Positions 27,664 through 36,226 of a stretch of DNA of 64,000 bases are shown piece after piece. The notes beneath the pieces were generated by a model. It made no database searches. It saw only the letters and a program-made list of their open reading frames with translations, and had not been told where the DNA came from. The position numbers and the translations under genes are program-made. Each line of letters opens with the position of its first letter. Positions within the stretch are counted from its first letter, which is position 1. The DNA comes from Gilichinskyi gelida. Lineage in GTDB: Bacteria > Acidobacteriota > Thermoanaerobaculia > Gp7-AA8. Location: positions 62,001 to 126,000 of the forward strand of contig JBBPII010000007.1 in NCBI GenBank assembly GCA_038040385.1, written 5' to 3'.

Positions 27664-28974
27664 ATGGCGCTCTTTTTCCTTCTCCGTCTCTGGCTGCCGC
27701 GCTGGGCGTCGTTCGGCGGCGCGCTGCTCGCCGTGACCGGGCCGCCGATGTGCGACATCGCGGATCAGATCGGCCACCGGCATTACGTCGAAGGGCTGGT
27801 GCTGGCGATCGTCGCGGTGACGCTCTTCGTCGCTGGCGTCCGCCGCAATTCGGCCCCCATGTCGATCGCTGCGGCGCTGCTGTACTTCCTCGCCGCATCG
27901 GCGAAGGAAGTCTACGTGCCGCTTCCTGCGCTGCTGTTGGTGATGCCGGAGGGGACGCTCCGCGATCGCATTCGTCATCTGGTTCCTGCCGCGGTGGCCG
28001 CGGGAGTCTACGCGATCTGGCGCGTGGCGATGCTCGGCTCGACGGTGCGCGGCTATGGCTGGGCGATCGCGCCAGAAGACCGCTGGACGATGCTGGCCAC
28101 GCTGCCGCTACGCGTCGCGCGGCGGATCGGCGGCGGGCACGCGCTGGCCGGCGCGGCCATGCTGCTGCTGGTCGCGGCGGCGCTGATCGTCGTGGTCATC
28201 CGCCTGCGCGGTGCGCGGCTCCCGATGGTGGTGGCCGCACTTGTCGCTCTCCTTCCGATCGTTCCGGTGTCGTACAAGATCGAGACGCGGTACGTCCTGG
28301 TAGCGTGGATTCTCGCCGCGGCGGGCGTTGCCTTCCTCGCGCGCGCGGCGCCTCGCCTCGCCACGATCGCCGTTCCGCTGGTGATCGTCGCGGCGCTCAT
28401 CGCCAATCGTTTCGAGTGGGAGACGAGCTACGCGCTCGTGACGCGCATGTCGGCCGAGGGTCGGGCGCTGGCGGCATCGGGGAAGGACGACATCCTGCTC
28501 GATCCGGTCGTCCCGCCGGCGGCAGTCGATGAAGAGCGTTGGCTGGTGAGGAGCGAGACCCGCGAGCCAGCGGCCGGATCGGTTCTGTACGACTCGCTCG
28601 CCGTCTGCGAGGGGAAAGACGCGCGCTTCCTCGCTTACGATCCGGCGTCGCGGCGCGTCGTCGCTTTGACGAAGGACAGCATCGCGCGCTCCGTCTGCCG
28701 CCGCATCCGCCCTCTGCCTCTTTCCGTCCGTTTCCGCTATCACGACGAGACACTCTGGTGGAACGCAGGGCCGGAGGAGGCCGGCGTCTATCGCTTCGTG
28801 CTCGCCGGCGGGGCGCAGGGATTCGACATGCCTCGCCGCGGCGGCTTTCGCATCGCCGGACCGCCGGCCTTGCCGATCCGCGTCCGCTACCAGTCGCCGG
28901 ACGGCTGGATCACGTATTCTCCGGAGCTGAGCGTTCCGCTGCGCGAGGGAGCGCAGATCGAATGGCACCGATGA
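27664..28974 (+). CDS. GT39/PMT-like membrane protein, 5' truncated
   Basis: 436 residues. It opens mid-protein with MALFFLLRLWLPRWASFGGA and HRHYVEGLVLAIVAVTLF, segments that normally follow about 100 residues with the first periplasmic loop and acidic catalytic motif in GT39/ArnT-like or related proteins. About seven more helices follow up to residue 270, then a periplasmic domain of about 160 residues ending VPLREGAQIEWHR. The missing N-terminus and the head-to-head fragment of cysteine synthase upstream point to a rearrangement. Probably non-functional as a transferase. Confidence 0.6.
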   Translation: MALFFLLRLWLPRWASFGGALLAVTGPPMCDIADQIGHRHYVEGLVLAIVAVTLFVAGVRRNSAPMSIAAALLYFLAASAKEVYVPLPALLLVMPEGTLRDRIRHLVPAAVAAGVYAIWRVAMLGSTVRGYGWAIAPEDRWTMLATLPLRVARRIGGGHALAGAAMLLLVAAALIVVVIRLRGARLPMVVAALVALLPIVPVSYKIETRYVLVAWILAAAGVAFLARAAPRLATIAVPLVIVAALIANRFEWETSYALVTRMSAEGRALAASGKDDILLDPVVPPAAVDEERWLVRSETREPAAGSVLYDSLAVCEGKDARFLAYDPASRRVVALTKDSIARSVCRRIRPLPLSVRFRYHDETLWWNAGPEEAGVYRFVLAGGAQGFDMPRRGGFRIAGPPALPIRVRYQSPDGWITYSPELSVPLREGAQIEWHR

Positions 28975-29657
28975 CTCTGAACCTCGACGCAGCAGCCCTG
29001 CACGGTCGCTACACGTCCGCCGAGCCCTTCCCGCACATCGTGCTCGACGGCCTCTTCGACGACGCCGCGCTCGACGCCGTGCTGCGCCAGTTCCCCCCGC
29101 CGGAGGCCATGACGTGGAATCGCTTCGACAACCCGCTGGAGAAGAAGCTCGGATACTTTCACGCCACCAGCACGCCGCCGGAGACCATCCGCGCCTTCCT
29201 CGACCGGATGAACTCCTTCGAGATGCTCCTCTGGCTCGAGGCGCTGACCGGCATCGACGGCCTGATTCCCGATCCCTACTTCGGCGGCGGCGGGCTGCAT
29301 CAGATCGAGCCCGGCGGGTTCCTCAAGGTCCACTCCGACTTCAACGTCCATCCGAAGCTGAAGCTCGACCGCCGGCTGAACATGCTCATCTACCTCAACA
29401 AGGATTGGCCTGAGGAGTACGGTGGGCACCTCGAATTGTGGGACCCGGACGGCCGCTCGTGCGTGAAGCGCATCCTGCCTCTGTTCAACCGGACGGTGGT
29501 CTTTTCCACGACCGACCGCTCGTACCACGGCCATCCGCATCCGCTGACCTCGCCCGCCGGGGTGACGCGCAAGTCCGTCTCGCTCTACTACTACACGGCG
29601 GGACGGCCGGAGGAGGAGCGCTCGGCCCCGCACGACACGGTTTTCGTGATGCCGTAG
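28962..29657 (+). CDS. 2-oxoglutarate/Fe(II)-dependent oxygenase (prolyl hydroxylase type)
   Basis: 231 residues from ATG 28962, with GAGGGAG about ten bases upstream; a second ATG at 28971 is possible. The metal ligands are visible as H124-x-D126 in FLKVHSDFNVHP and His189 in DRSYHGHPHPL; TRKSVSLYYY carries the Arg that binds 2-oxoglutarate. The family hydroxylates proteins or small molecules. It overlaps the end of the truncated membrane protein gene by 13 bases. Confidence 0.87.
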   Translation: MAPMTLNLDAAALHGRYTSAEPFPHIVLDGLFDDAALDAVLRQFPPPEAMTWNRFDNPLEKKLGYFHATSTPPETIRAFLDRMNSFEMLLWLEALTGIDGLIPDPYFGGGGLHQIEPGGFLKVHSDFNVHPKLKLDRRLNMLIYLNKDWPEEYGGHLELWDPDGRSCVKRILPLFNRTVVFSTTDRSYHGHPHPLTSPAGVTRKSVSLYYYTAGRPEEERSAPHDTVFVMP

Positions 29658-29668
29658 AATCCTGAGCC

Positions 29669-30154
29669 ATGCGTAGGGCGATTGCGATCTTCGGATGCGC
29701 GCTGGCGATCGGGTCGTGCGGCAAGAACGAGCCGGCGAAACCGGCGGCAGGGAAAGTCGTCACCACCGTCATCCCGGAAAAGGTCGCCGAGCAGAGGAAG
29801 AACGTCGTCATCCGCCCCGACGTCCCCAACGTCCTCGACAAGTCCCTCCTCGGATCGAAGCTCGCCGCCGACGGCACTGTTGCCGAGGAGACGGCGACGT
29901 TCAAGCCGGGGGAGGTGGTGGCGCTGACCATCTGGCTCAAGCAGTCGCCGGTGGGACTGAACACCGGCGTGATCTGGTACGGCACGGACGACACGGTCCT
30001 CGCTCGCGAGCAGCGGCCGATGAATGGCGGGACGGTCGTCACCTACTCGCTGAAACAGAAGCTCAAGCCGGGCAAGTACCGGGTCGAGGGCTACTGGGGC
30101 GGCAACGTGGTGGCCGACAAGACGTTCGACGTGGCGAGCGGAAAGAAGAAGTAA
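29669..30154 (+). CDS. Putative lipoprotein
   Basis: 161 residues. The N-terminus MRRAIAIFGCALAIGSCGKN looks like a lipoprotein signal with the lipidated Cys in IGSC. The mature part is a beta-rich domain (EVVALTIWLKQSPVGLNTGVIW, LKPGKYRVEGYWGG) of unknown role. It is coupled to the LON-domain gene by a one-base overlap (TAATG). Confidence 0.65.
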   Translation: MRRAIAIFGCALAIGSCGKNEPAKPAAGKVVTTVIPEKVAEQRKNVVIRPDVPNVLDKSLLGSKLAADGTVAEETATFKPGEVVALTIWLKQSPVGLNTGVIWYGTDDTVLAREQRPMNGGTVVTYSLKQKLKPGKYRVEGYWGGNVVADKTFDVASGKKK

Positions 30155-30819
30155 TGTCCCCCCTTCCCGACGGCGAGTTTCTGCTGCCGCTCTTCCCTCT
30201 GCCGAACATGGTGTTCTTCCCCGAGACGCGGCTGCCGCTGCACGTGTTCGAGCCGCGCTACCGCCGGCTCGTGACCGACGTGGTGGCGTCCGACCAGCGA
30301 TTCGGCATCGTCCTGCTGCGGCCCGGATGGGAGAGCGACTACCTCGGCGCGCCGGCGGTTCACGCCACCGGAACGCTGGGCGAGATCGAGCAGACCGTTC
30401 CGCTCGACGACGGGCGCTTCAACATCCTGGTGCGCGGGCAGGTGCGTTTCCGCATCGTCGACGAGGTGCTGCGCGAGCCGTACCGCACGGCGCGCGTCGT
30501 CGCCCAGCCGCAGCAGGAGCGCAACGTCTCCGACGACTACGCACAGCGCACCTGGCTCGCCGAGTTGGCCAAGCAATACCTCCACTACCTGCCCGATCAG
30601 GCCCTGGTGCCGGAGATCGAGACGGTGGGCCTCGAGGCGCTGACCAACGCGCTGATCATGTCGCTCAACCTCGACATCGAGGAGAAGCAGCGGCTGCTGG
30701 AGAACGACGACCTCATCGCCCGCGCCGAGAGCGTCGGCAACGACCTGCAGACCCGCATCGAGAGCCTCCGCTTCCTCGCGCCGTACCGCGGCGCCGGCGG
30801 CGATCCGAGCAAGAACTGA
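30154..30819 (+). CDS. LON substrate-binding-domain protein
   Basis: 221 residues equal to the N-terminal LON domain alone, without ATPase or protease parts: LPLFPLPNMVFFPETRLPLHVFEPRYRRLV, split here as the classic opening, then FGIVLLRPG and a helical tail. Stand-alone LON-like proteins are common and their role is not established; a peptide-binding adaptor role is likely. One-base overlaps with both neighbours place it in a small operon. Confidence 0.85.
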   Translation: MSPLPDGEFLLPLFPLPNMVFFPETRLPLHVFEPRYRRLVTDVVASDQRFGIVLLRPGWESDYLGAPAVHATGTLGEIEQTVPLDDGRFNILVRGQVRFRIVDEVLREPYRTARVVAQPQQERNVSDDYAQRTWLAELAKQYLHYLPDQALVPEIETVGLEALTNALIMSLNLDIEEKQRLLENDDLIARAESVGNDLQTRIESLRFLAPYRGAGGDPSKN

Positions 30820-31292
30820 TGGGGGAGATCACCGTCCGGACGTGGATCCACGCGCCGGTGGAGCTCTGCTTCGACGCGGCGCGCGACGTCGCGGTGCACG
30901 CGGAGAGCGCCGCCTTCTCCGGCGAGCGGCTGGTCCCGCCGGGCCGCCTCTCCGGCGCCCTGGAGACGGGCGATCTGATCTGCTTCGAAGGGAATCACTT
31001 CGGGCTGCGGCAGCGCTTCTGCGCGCGAATCACCTTTGTGGACCGCCCGAACGTTTACGTCGACGAGATGGAATCGGGATTCTTCCGCGAGCTGCGCCAT
31101 GCGCACTGGTTTTCGCAGCACGACGGCGGCACGCTGATGACAGATCACCTCATATGGCGCGCGCCGCTCGGCGCGCTGATGGACGCCGTGTTCATGACCC
31201 GGCACATGTCATGGTTCGTGCGGACCAAGCAGGCGCACGTGAAGCGGATCGTGGAGGCTCAATACTCCAGCTTCTTCAGCGGCGGGTCGTAG
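30819..31292 (+). CDS. SRPBCC (START-like) domain protein
   Basis: 157 residues. The fold signature is visible: VRTWIHAPVELCFDAARDVAVH at the start, FVDRPNVYVDEMESGFFREL in the middle and a C-terminal helix VRTKQAHVKRIVEAQ. SRPBCC domains bind hydrophobic ligands in a deep pocket; the ligand is unknown. Starts on the last base of the LON gene stop (TGATG). Overlaps the convergent gene by 34 bases. Confidence 0.8.
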   Translation: MGEITVRTWIHAPVELCFDAARDVAVHAESAAFSGERLVPPGRLSGALETGDLICFEGNHFGLRQRFCARITFVDRPNVYVDEMESGFFRELRHAHWFSQHDGGTLMTDHLIWRAPLGALMDAVFMTRHMSWFVRTKQAHVKRIVEAQYSSFFSGGS

Positions 31293-32014
31293 TCGAACGA
31301 TCCGAGGAGCAGCCAGCGGCGGGCGCGGTCCTCGTGGCCGCGGCGCGCGACCAGCGGCGTCGTGTAGTGCCAGAACGGGAGGCGATAGATGGCGATCGAC
31401 GGCTGCTGCGACACCTCGTGCGCGCGCGAGAAGTAGCCGCGCTCTTCGTACACCAGGAACTGCTGCGCCACCGAGTCGTTGGCGAACATGACGTGGAGGT
31501 CGACGAAGCCGGTGCGCGTCCCTGCATCCTCGGGATGATGGTCGTTGTGCGGGCCGCTGTAGTCGCCGCTCTCGTAGCAGATCACCTGCCGGCCGCAGTC
31601 GAGCGTGGTGAGGTTCGAGCGCGTGACTGCCTGCGCCGCCTTCCGGAAGCTGGCCGAGGTCATCATCTGATGCAGACCGATCTCGCGCGCGGCGTCGAGC
31701 GCCTTCGAGCGGGGAGAGCTGAACGTCGCCGTCCTCACCCGCACCGTCTTCGCCAGCGTGTCGGTGTAGTTCTCCTTCATCTCCGTCACCGCCTCGCGCG
31801 GAATCGGCACGTGCATGCGGCGCAGGCGGGGGTAGAGCGCTTCGTCGAGCAGCCGGACGCAGTCGCGCGCCACGCCGCGGTCGATGACCCCTTCCAGAAA
31901 AACGATGGGGGTCTCGCGGCGCTCAATCAGCGATTCGAATTGCGGCGGATCGGCGAGCAGGCGGCGCCCGCGGCGGTTCAGAAGGTCTTCGAACTCTGCC
32001 GGAAAGCGGTCCAT
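31259..32014 (-). CDS. Putative 2OG/Fe(II) oxygenase-like protein
   Basis: 251 residues, not a recognised named family. Near residue 155 GDYSGPHNDHHPED offers an H-x-D metal pair, FVDLHVMFAND follows, and RLPFWHYTTPLVARR offers a distal His, the layout of 2-oxoglutarate oxygenases. It is the last gene of the ketosynthase operon and overlaps the FAD oxidoreductase gene by 37 bases. A role in tailoring that operon's product is inferred. Confidence 0.5.
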   Translation of the reverse strand: MDRFPAEFEDLLNRRGRRLLADPPQFESLIERRETPIVFLEGVIDRGVARDCVRLLDEALYPRLRRMHVPIPREAVTEMKENYTDTLAKTVRVRTATFSSPRSKALDAAREIGLHQMMTSASFRKAAQAVTRSNLTTLDCGRQVICYESGDYSGPHNDHHPEDAGTRTGFVDLHVMFANDSVAQQFLVYEERGYFSRAHEVSQQPSIAIYRLPFWHYTTPLVARRGHEDRARRWLLLGSFDYDPPLKKLEY

Positions 32015-33111
32015 CCGTCGACGAGTATACGGACCGCATCGCGCTCCGCGCGCGTGCGGCGGAGGAAGAACGGCCCCGCGGCGCGGCTGCCGATAGCCAG
32101 GGCGCGATCGAGCAGCGCGGGCCGCGAGAGGAGAAATGCGACGCGCCGGCTCCAGGCGATCCGCGGCAGGAAAAACTCGGCGTGGCGCGCTTGGTACTCA
32201 TCCTCGGCCGCGCGATCGTTCAAGGCGCGCATGACGAACGGCGCGGCGACGAGCGCCGATTGCATGGCCATCGCCATCCCGTTGCCGGTCAGCGGATCGA
32301 CGATGCCGGACGCGTCGCCGATCATGAAGATGCCGTCGACGACGGCCGAGCGGCCGCGAAAGATCACCGGCTCCGACGACAGGAACCCCTCCTGCGCCGG
32401 CTCATGCCGCGCGTACATCTCCGCCAGCCGCGGCTCCTCGGCACGGATCTCGTTGACGAAGGCGTCCCACCGCCCTTTGAGGCCCGTGAGCCGCGTCGCG
32501 TGCACCAGCCCGCAGATGTTGGTCAGACCGCCCTCGATGTTCGACACGCCGAGATAGCCGCGGCGGAAGGAGTAGAGCTCGATGGTGTCCGACCGGTCGC
32601 CGCGGTAATGCCGCTTGAATCCGAAGTTGCGATGCGCGCGGTCGCGCGCGAACGTTCTTCCGAGCTGCTGGTCGAACCGCCCCCACCGCCCCCACGCCCC
32701 CACCACCGCCCGCGCGCGGATCGCGCCCTGCTCCGTGGTCACCCCATCGCGCGCCACGTGCGTGGCGGCGGAGGTGATGGCGGTCGCGCCGGCGGCGACG
32801 GCGCGGCGGTGCAGCGCGTCGTCGAGAAACATGCGCGACACGCCGCGCGCGGCGTGCGGGAAGTCGAATTCGTACGTTCGCTTCCGGCCGACGACGCGGC
32901 AGCGTGTGATCGGGGCCGCCGCGGTCAGGTCGATGCCCAGCAGCTCGGCGACGGGCAGCGCGTCGTAGGAAAGGAACTCGCCGCACAGCTTGTCGCGCGG
33001 GAAGGCGTCGCGTTCGATGAGGGCGACCGAGAGACCGCGCCCGGCGAGCAGCGCCGCCAGCGTCGAGCCGGCCGGACCCGCGCCGACGATCGCGACGTCT
33101 ACCGCTTCCAC
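31978..33111 (-). CDS. FAD-dependent oxidoreductase, geranylgeranyl reductase-like
   Basis: 377 residues. FAD-binding DVAIVGAGPAGSTLAALLAG at the N-terminus, then ERDAFPRDKLCGEFLS, typical of the geranylgeranyl reductase/PHBH group, and the second FAD motif MIGDASGIVDPLTGNGM. The family reduces isoprenoid double bonds or hydroxylates and halogenates aromatic products. Position after a ketosynthase and a methyltransferase suggests a tailoring step. It overlaps the methyltransferase gene by 13 bases. Confidence 0.85.
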   Translation of the reverse strand: MEAVDVAIVGAGPAGSTLAALLAGRGLSVALIERDAFPRDKLCGEFLSYDALPVAELLGIDLTAAAPITRCRVVGRKRTYEFDFPHAARGVSRMFLDDALHRRAVAAGATAITSAATHVARDGVTTEQGAIRARAVVGAWGRWGRFDQQLGRTFARDRAHRNFGFKRHYRGDRSDTIELYSFRRGYLGVSNIEGGLTNICGLVHATRLTGLKGRWDAFVNEIRAEEPRLAEMYARHEPAQEGFLSSEPVIFRGRSAVVDGIFMIGDASGIVDPLTGNGMAMAMQSALVAAPFVMRALNDRAAEDEYQARHAEFFLPRIAWSRRVAFLLSRPALLDRALAIGSRAAGPFFLRRTRAERDAVRILVDGWTAFRQSSKTF

Positions 33112-33752
33112 AGCAGGATCCCGAAGCGGAACGGAAAGGCCTGCACCACCTCGGCGCGCGCGGCGCCGCTCTTCGCCGCCACGTCACGTGCCTCGTCGGT
33201 GGTGTAGCCGCGGAGCACCGACGCCGGCGCGTCGACCCGCGTAATGCGCCCGACCAGCCGCAGCACCGCCAGCAGCCGCACGAACAGCAGCGGCGCGTAG
33301 TGGCGCCGCGTATCGGTGACGGCAACGCCGTGCCGCGCCACGCGCAGCGACTCGGCGAGGATCGCCGCGTTCTCCTCCGGCGTGAAGTGGTGAAAGAAGT
33401 GCGAGGAGGTGACGACGTCGACCGCGCCGTCGCGGAAGGGGAGGCGCAGCGCGTCGCCGGCCACGCGTCGGATTCCGGCACCGTCGCCATTCAGCAGATG
33501 CTCGATCTTGAAGTCGAGGCCGACACGGAATCCGCCGCCGAGCGACTCGAGCAGGTCGGAGGTTCCCGTCCCGACGTCGAGCACCGACTTCGCCCCGCCG
33601 CCGAGGCGGCGGAGCAGGCGGCGGTAGATCGGGATCCCGCCGCAGTAGCGGTTGAAGAAGCGCAGATCACGGAGCGAGCGCGTGACCTCCGCGGCGGGAG
33701 CGTCGTGTTCGTCGAGGAGCTCCGGGGTGTCGAGGCGTTTGGGCGTGAGCAT
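33099..33752 (-). CDS. Class I SAM-dependent methyltransferase (UbiE-like)
   Basis: 217 residues. SAM-binding loop SVLDVGTGTSDLLESLG, then VGLDFKIEHLL, DALRLPFRDGAVDVVTSSHF and HHFTPEENAAIL. Located between the ketosynthase and FAD oxidoreductase genes and overlapping the latter, so a tailoring methyltransferase is likely. A family A palindrome separates it from the ketosynthase gene by 66 bases. Confidence 0.85.
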   Translation of the reverse strand: MLTPKRLDTPELLDEHDAPAAEVTRSLRDLRFFNRYCGGIPIYRRLLRRLGGGAKSVLDVGTGTSDLLESLGGGFRVGLDFKIEHLLNGDGAGIRRVAGDALRLPFRDGAVDVVTSSHFFHHFTPEENAAILAESLRVARHGVAVTDTRRHYAPLLFVRLLAVLRLVGRITRVDAPASVLRGYTTDEARDVAAKSGAARAEVVQAFPFRFGILLWKR

Positions 33753-33759
33753 GTTAGGT

Positions 33760-33824
33760 ACGTAGGGGCGCGCAGCAGGGCGCCCGGCACTCGGTACCGG
33801 GCGCCCTGCTGGGCGCCCCTACGC
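33760..33824. repeat. Interspersed palindromic repeat, family A copy 2
   Basis: GTAGGGGCGCGCAGCAGGG...CGCCCGGCAC and GTACCGGGCGCCCTGCTGGG...CCCCTAC form a hairpin. Its right end supplies the stop codon (TAG on the minus strand) of the ketosynthase gene. Confidence 0.8.
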
Positions 33825-35072
33825 GTATCGTTTCAATACCAGCGCCGAATTCTTCGATCCGAACGCGATCGTATTGCACACCGCGGCGTTGAGGCGCGCG
33901 CGGCGGCCGACGTCGCTCACGTAATCGAGATCGCACTCCGGATCGGGATTGTCGAGGTTGATCGTTGGCGGCAGCACGTCGTCGCGGAAGGCCATCAGCG
34001 TGGCGGCGACGCCGGCGGCGCCGCAGGCGCCCTGCGGATGCCCGATCATCGACTTCGTTCCCGAGCCGGGGAGGGTCGAGGCGTGCTTGCCGAACGCCAG
34101 CTTCACCGCGCGGGTCTCGATGCGGTCGTTCAGGTCCGTCGACGTGCCGTGGTAATTGAGGTAGTCGATTTCGCTCGGGTCGATGTTCGCGTCCTTCATC
34201 GCCAGCGACATCGCGCGCGCCGGCTCTTCGCCCGAGTCGTCCATGCGCACGCGGTGGTACGCGTCGCACGTGGATCCGTATCCCGCCACCTCGCCGTAGA
34301 TGCGAGCGCCGCGCGCCTTCGCCGTCGCCTCCCGCTCCATGACGAACATCCACGCCCCCTCGGAGAGGACGAAGCCGTCGCGATCGCGCGAGAAGGGCCG
34401 CGACGCGGTCTCCGGATCGCCGTTGCGCGAGTTGGAGACGATGCGCATCATGCAGAAGCCGGTCATCACCGCCTCGGTGATGGTGGCGTCGGCGCCGCCG
34501 CAGATGATCACGTCGCACACCCCGAGCTTGAGGTTGCGGTAGGCGTAGCCGAGGGCGTCGGTCGACGACGTGCAACCGGTGGAGATCAAGTGCGAGAAGC
34601 CGTGGAGGTCGTAGGCCATGGAGATCTCGCTGGCGATCGTCCCGATGGTCCCCGAGGGGATGGAGTAGATCGAGGCCTGCTTCTCTTTTTCCGCGAACCA
34701 CAGCTCGTACATCCGTTCACTGAACTCCACCGCCCCACCGCCCGACCCCAGCATCACGCCGATGCTCTGGCGCGTCTGGAGGTCTTCCGCGCGCGGGTCG
34801 AGGTTCGCGTCGCGCAGCGCCTCGTGCGTCGCCGCCACCGCCATCGGCACGACGCGGGAGACGTGGCGGATGTTCTTCGCGTCGACCCAATCCTCGGGTG
34901 TGAAGTCGACCTCGCCCGCGATGCGGCTGGGCAGCGCCGAGGCGTCGAACTGGGTGATGGTGCGGATGCCGGATTGCCCCGCCGCGACCGCCGCGAAGTA
35001 GTTCTCGCGTCCGATTCCGTTTGGGCTGAGCGCGCCGATTCCGGTGATGACGATGCGATGGCCGTTGTTCAT
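33819..35072 (-). CDS. Beta-ketoacyl-ACP synthase (FabF/type II PKS KS-like)
   Basis: 417 residues with the full thiolase-fold catalytic set: nucleophile Cys167 in STGCTSSTDALGYA, His308 in NYHGTSTDLND and His345 in SMIGHPQGACGAAG. The TGCTSS-D-x-x-GYA pattern resembles ketosynthase-alpha subunits of type II polyketide systems and secondary KAS II paralogues more than housekeeping FabF (inference). No acyl carrier protein or chain-length factor is adjacent. It heads a minus-strand operon with a methyltransferase, an FAD oxidoreductase and a putative oxygenase. The stop codon falls in a palindromic repeat. Confidence 0.88.
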   Translation of the reverse strand: MNNGHRIVITGIGALSPNGIGRENYFAAVAAGQSGIRTITQFDASALPSRIAGEVDFTPEDWVDAKNIRHVSRVVPMAVAATHEALRDANLDPRAEDLQTRQSIGVMLGSGGGAVEFSERMYELWFAEKEKQASIYSIPSGTIGTIASEISMAYDLHGFSHLISTGCTSSTDALGYAYRNLKLGVCDVIICGGADATITEAVMTGFCMMRIVSNSRNGDPETASRPFSRDRDGFVLSEGAWMFVMEREATAKARGARIYGEVAGYGSTCDAYHRVRMDDSGEEPARAMSLAMKDANIDPSEIDYLNYHGTSTDLNDRIETRAVKLAFGKHASTLPGSGTKSMIGHPQGACGAAGVAATLMAFRDDVLPPTINLDNPDPECDLDYVSDVGRRARLNAAVCNTIAFGSKNSALVLKRYA

Positions 35073-35084
35073 TCGAGGGAGAGG

Positions 35085-35568
35085 TTACCGCACGTTCAAC
35101 GCGCGTACCCCGGCGATCCATGCCGAGATCTGACGCGATTCGCCGAGCTGGAGAGTAGCGAAGAGACGCTCGCTGAGCTCCCAGGCCTTCGCCATCTCCG
35201 CGTCATTGCCGTTCAGCAGCGCCAATTCACCGATGGAGCGGAGGCAAAGTGCCATCCCCTCGCGATTCCGCATCCGCTTCAAGGTGCGGAGCGTTTCCCG
35301 ATAGTAGCGGCCGAGCTGTTCGAGATCGCCGCCGAAGTTCGTGATGAGCGCCAGCTTGTGTGCGGTGTGAAGCACGCGCGTAACCGTTCGACGACTCCCA
35401 AGTTTGTGCCGCCGTGAGCGCCGCCGCCGGTCCGGCGAGATCGCCTTCCCGCGCCGCGATCAGCGCGCGGAGCTGCAGGTCGAGCGCGGCCAGCTCTCGG
35501 CCGGATTGCGCTTGCTGCTCCAGAGTGGCGAGGAGTTTGCGCGCGTCATTCACGTGCCCTATGCCCAA
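35085..35568 (-). pseudogene. Frameshifted TPR protein remnant
   Basis: Two overlapping minus-strand pieces share one TPR-like protein. The 5' piece (from 35568) reads HVNDARKLLATLEQQAQSGRE...ALTAAQTWESS; the 3' piece (to 35085) continues in another frame as LHTAHKLALITNFGG...LFATLQLGESRQISAW. The switch lies near 35375-35400. Both ends look like the C-terminal sensor part of a larger TPR or ATPase regulator whose N-terminal part is absent. A sequencing error could also explain the shift. Confidence 0.55.
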
Positions 35569-35957
35569 TTCACAACGTTCAGCCCGCGGACGCGGTCGAA
35601 GTGTTTGACGTTGTTCGTCACCAGCGTGACCTCCAGCGCGAGGGCATGGGCAGCGATCATGGCGTCGAGATCACCGATCGGCGTCCCGCGTTCGGCGAGG
35701 TCGCTTGCGATTTGGCCGAAATGCATGGCGCATGTTTCATCGAACGGCATGACCGCCACATCGCTGCTGAAACGATCGATCATTTGATGGAGCTTCGCGG
35801 ACTTGCGGCGGCTAGCGCCGTAGCGGAGCTCGGCGAGAGTGATTGAGCTGATACAGAGCTCGGAAGGAAGATGTTCGACGATTCTCGCGCCGACGCTCCC
35901 TTGGCCTCGCAACCAGTAGCTAACGGAATCGGTGTCGAGCATGAAGAGCAACGTCAC
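35559..35957 (-). CDS. vapC: VapC-type PIN-domain ribonuclease toxin
   Basis: 132 residues from a GTG start that overlaps the antitoxin stop (GTGA). PIN-domain acidic residues are visible in LLFMLDTDSVSYWL, SSITLAELRYGAS, and GDLDAMIAAHAL, ending VTLVTNNVKHFDRV. VapC toxins cleave tRNA or rRNA and are neutralised by VapB. Active-site residues appear intact. Confidence 0.9.
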   Translation of the reverse strand: MTLLFMLDTDSVSYWLRGQGSVGARIVEHLPSELCISSITLAELRYGASRRKSAKLHQMIDRFSSDVAVMPFDETCAMHFGQIASDLAERGTPIGDLDAMIAAHALALEVTLVTNNVKHFDRVRGLNVVNWA

Positions 35958-36190
35958 TCGAACGGATCCTTCAACTTCGACACCGGACGCGACGGTGGCC
36001 GCTCGATGTCTTCCTTCCAAGCGCCCAGCGTTTTGAGGAAATCGGAGCTCCACTCGTCGGCGGGCTCGAGGATCACGCGGCGGCCAACACGGCGGACCAA
36101 TACTTCTCGTTGCTCGTCGGGGAAACGGCAATCCTTCGGTAGGCGAACCGCCTGACTGCCGCCGTTTTGGAAGATCTTTGCGCGGGCCAT
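35954..36190 (-). CDS. vapB: VapB-type antitoxin (AbrB/SpoVT-like)
   Basis: 78 residues. The AbrB/MazE-like N-terminus AKIFQNGGSQAVRLPKDCRF is diagnostic of VapB, and the C-terminal tail WSSDFLKTLGAWKEDIERPP would wrap the toxin. Upstream of vapC with a four-base overlap, as in most vapBC loci. VapB normally represses its own operon. Confidence 0.88.
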   Translation of the reverse strand: MARAKIFQNGGSQAVRLPKDCRFPDEQREVLVRRVGRRVILEPADEWSSDFLKTLGAWKEDIERPPSRPVSKLKDPFE

Positions 36191-36226
36191 TGCAGGAGTA
36201 TAGACACGAGTATATACAACGTCAAG

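Noticed and set aside
33300..35417. Plus-strand open frame of about 700 codons opposite the methyltransferase and ketosynthase genes
   Set aside because: Spans two well-supported genes in antisense and has no recognisable domain.
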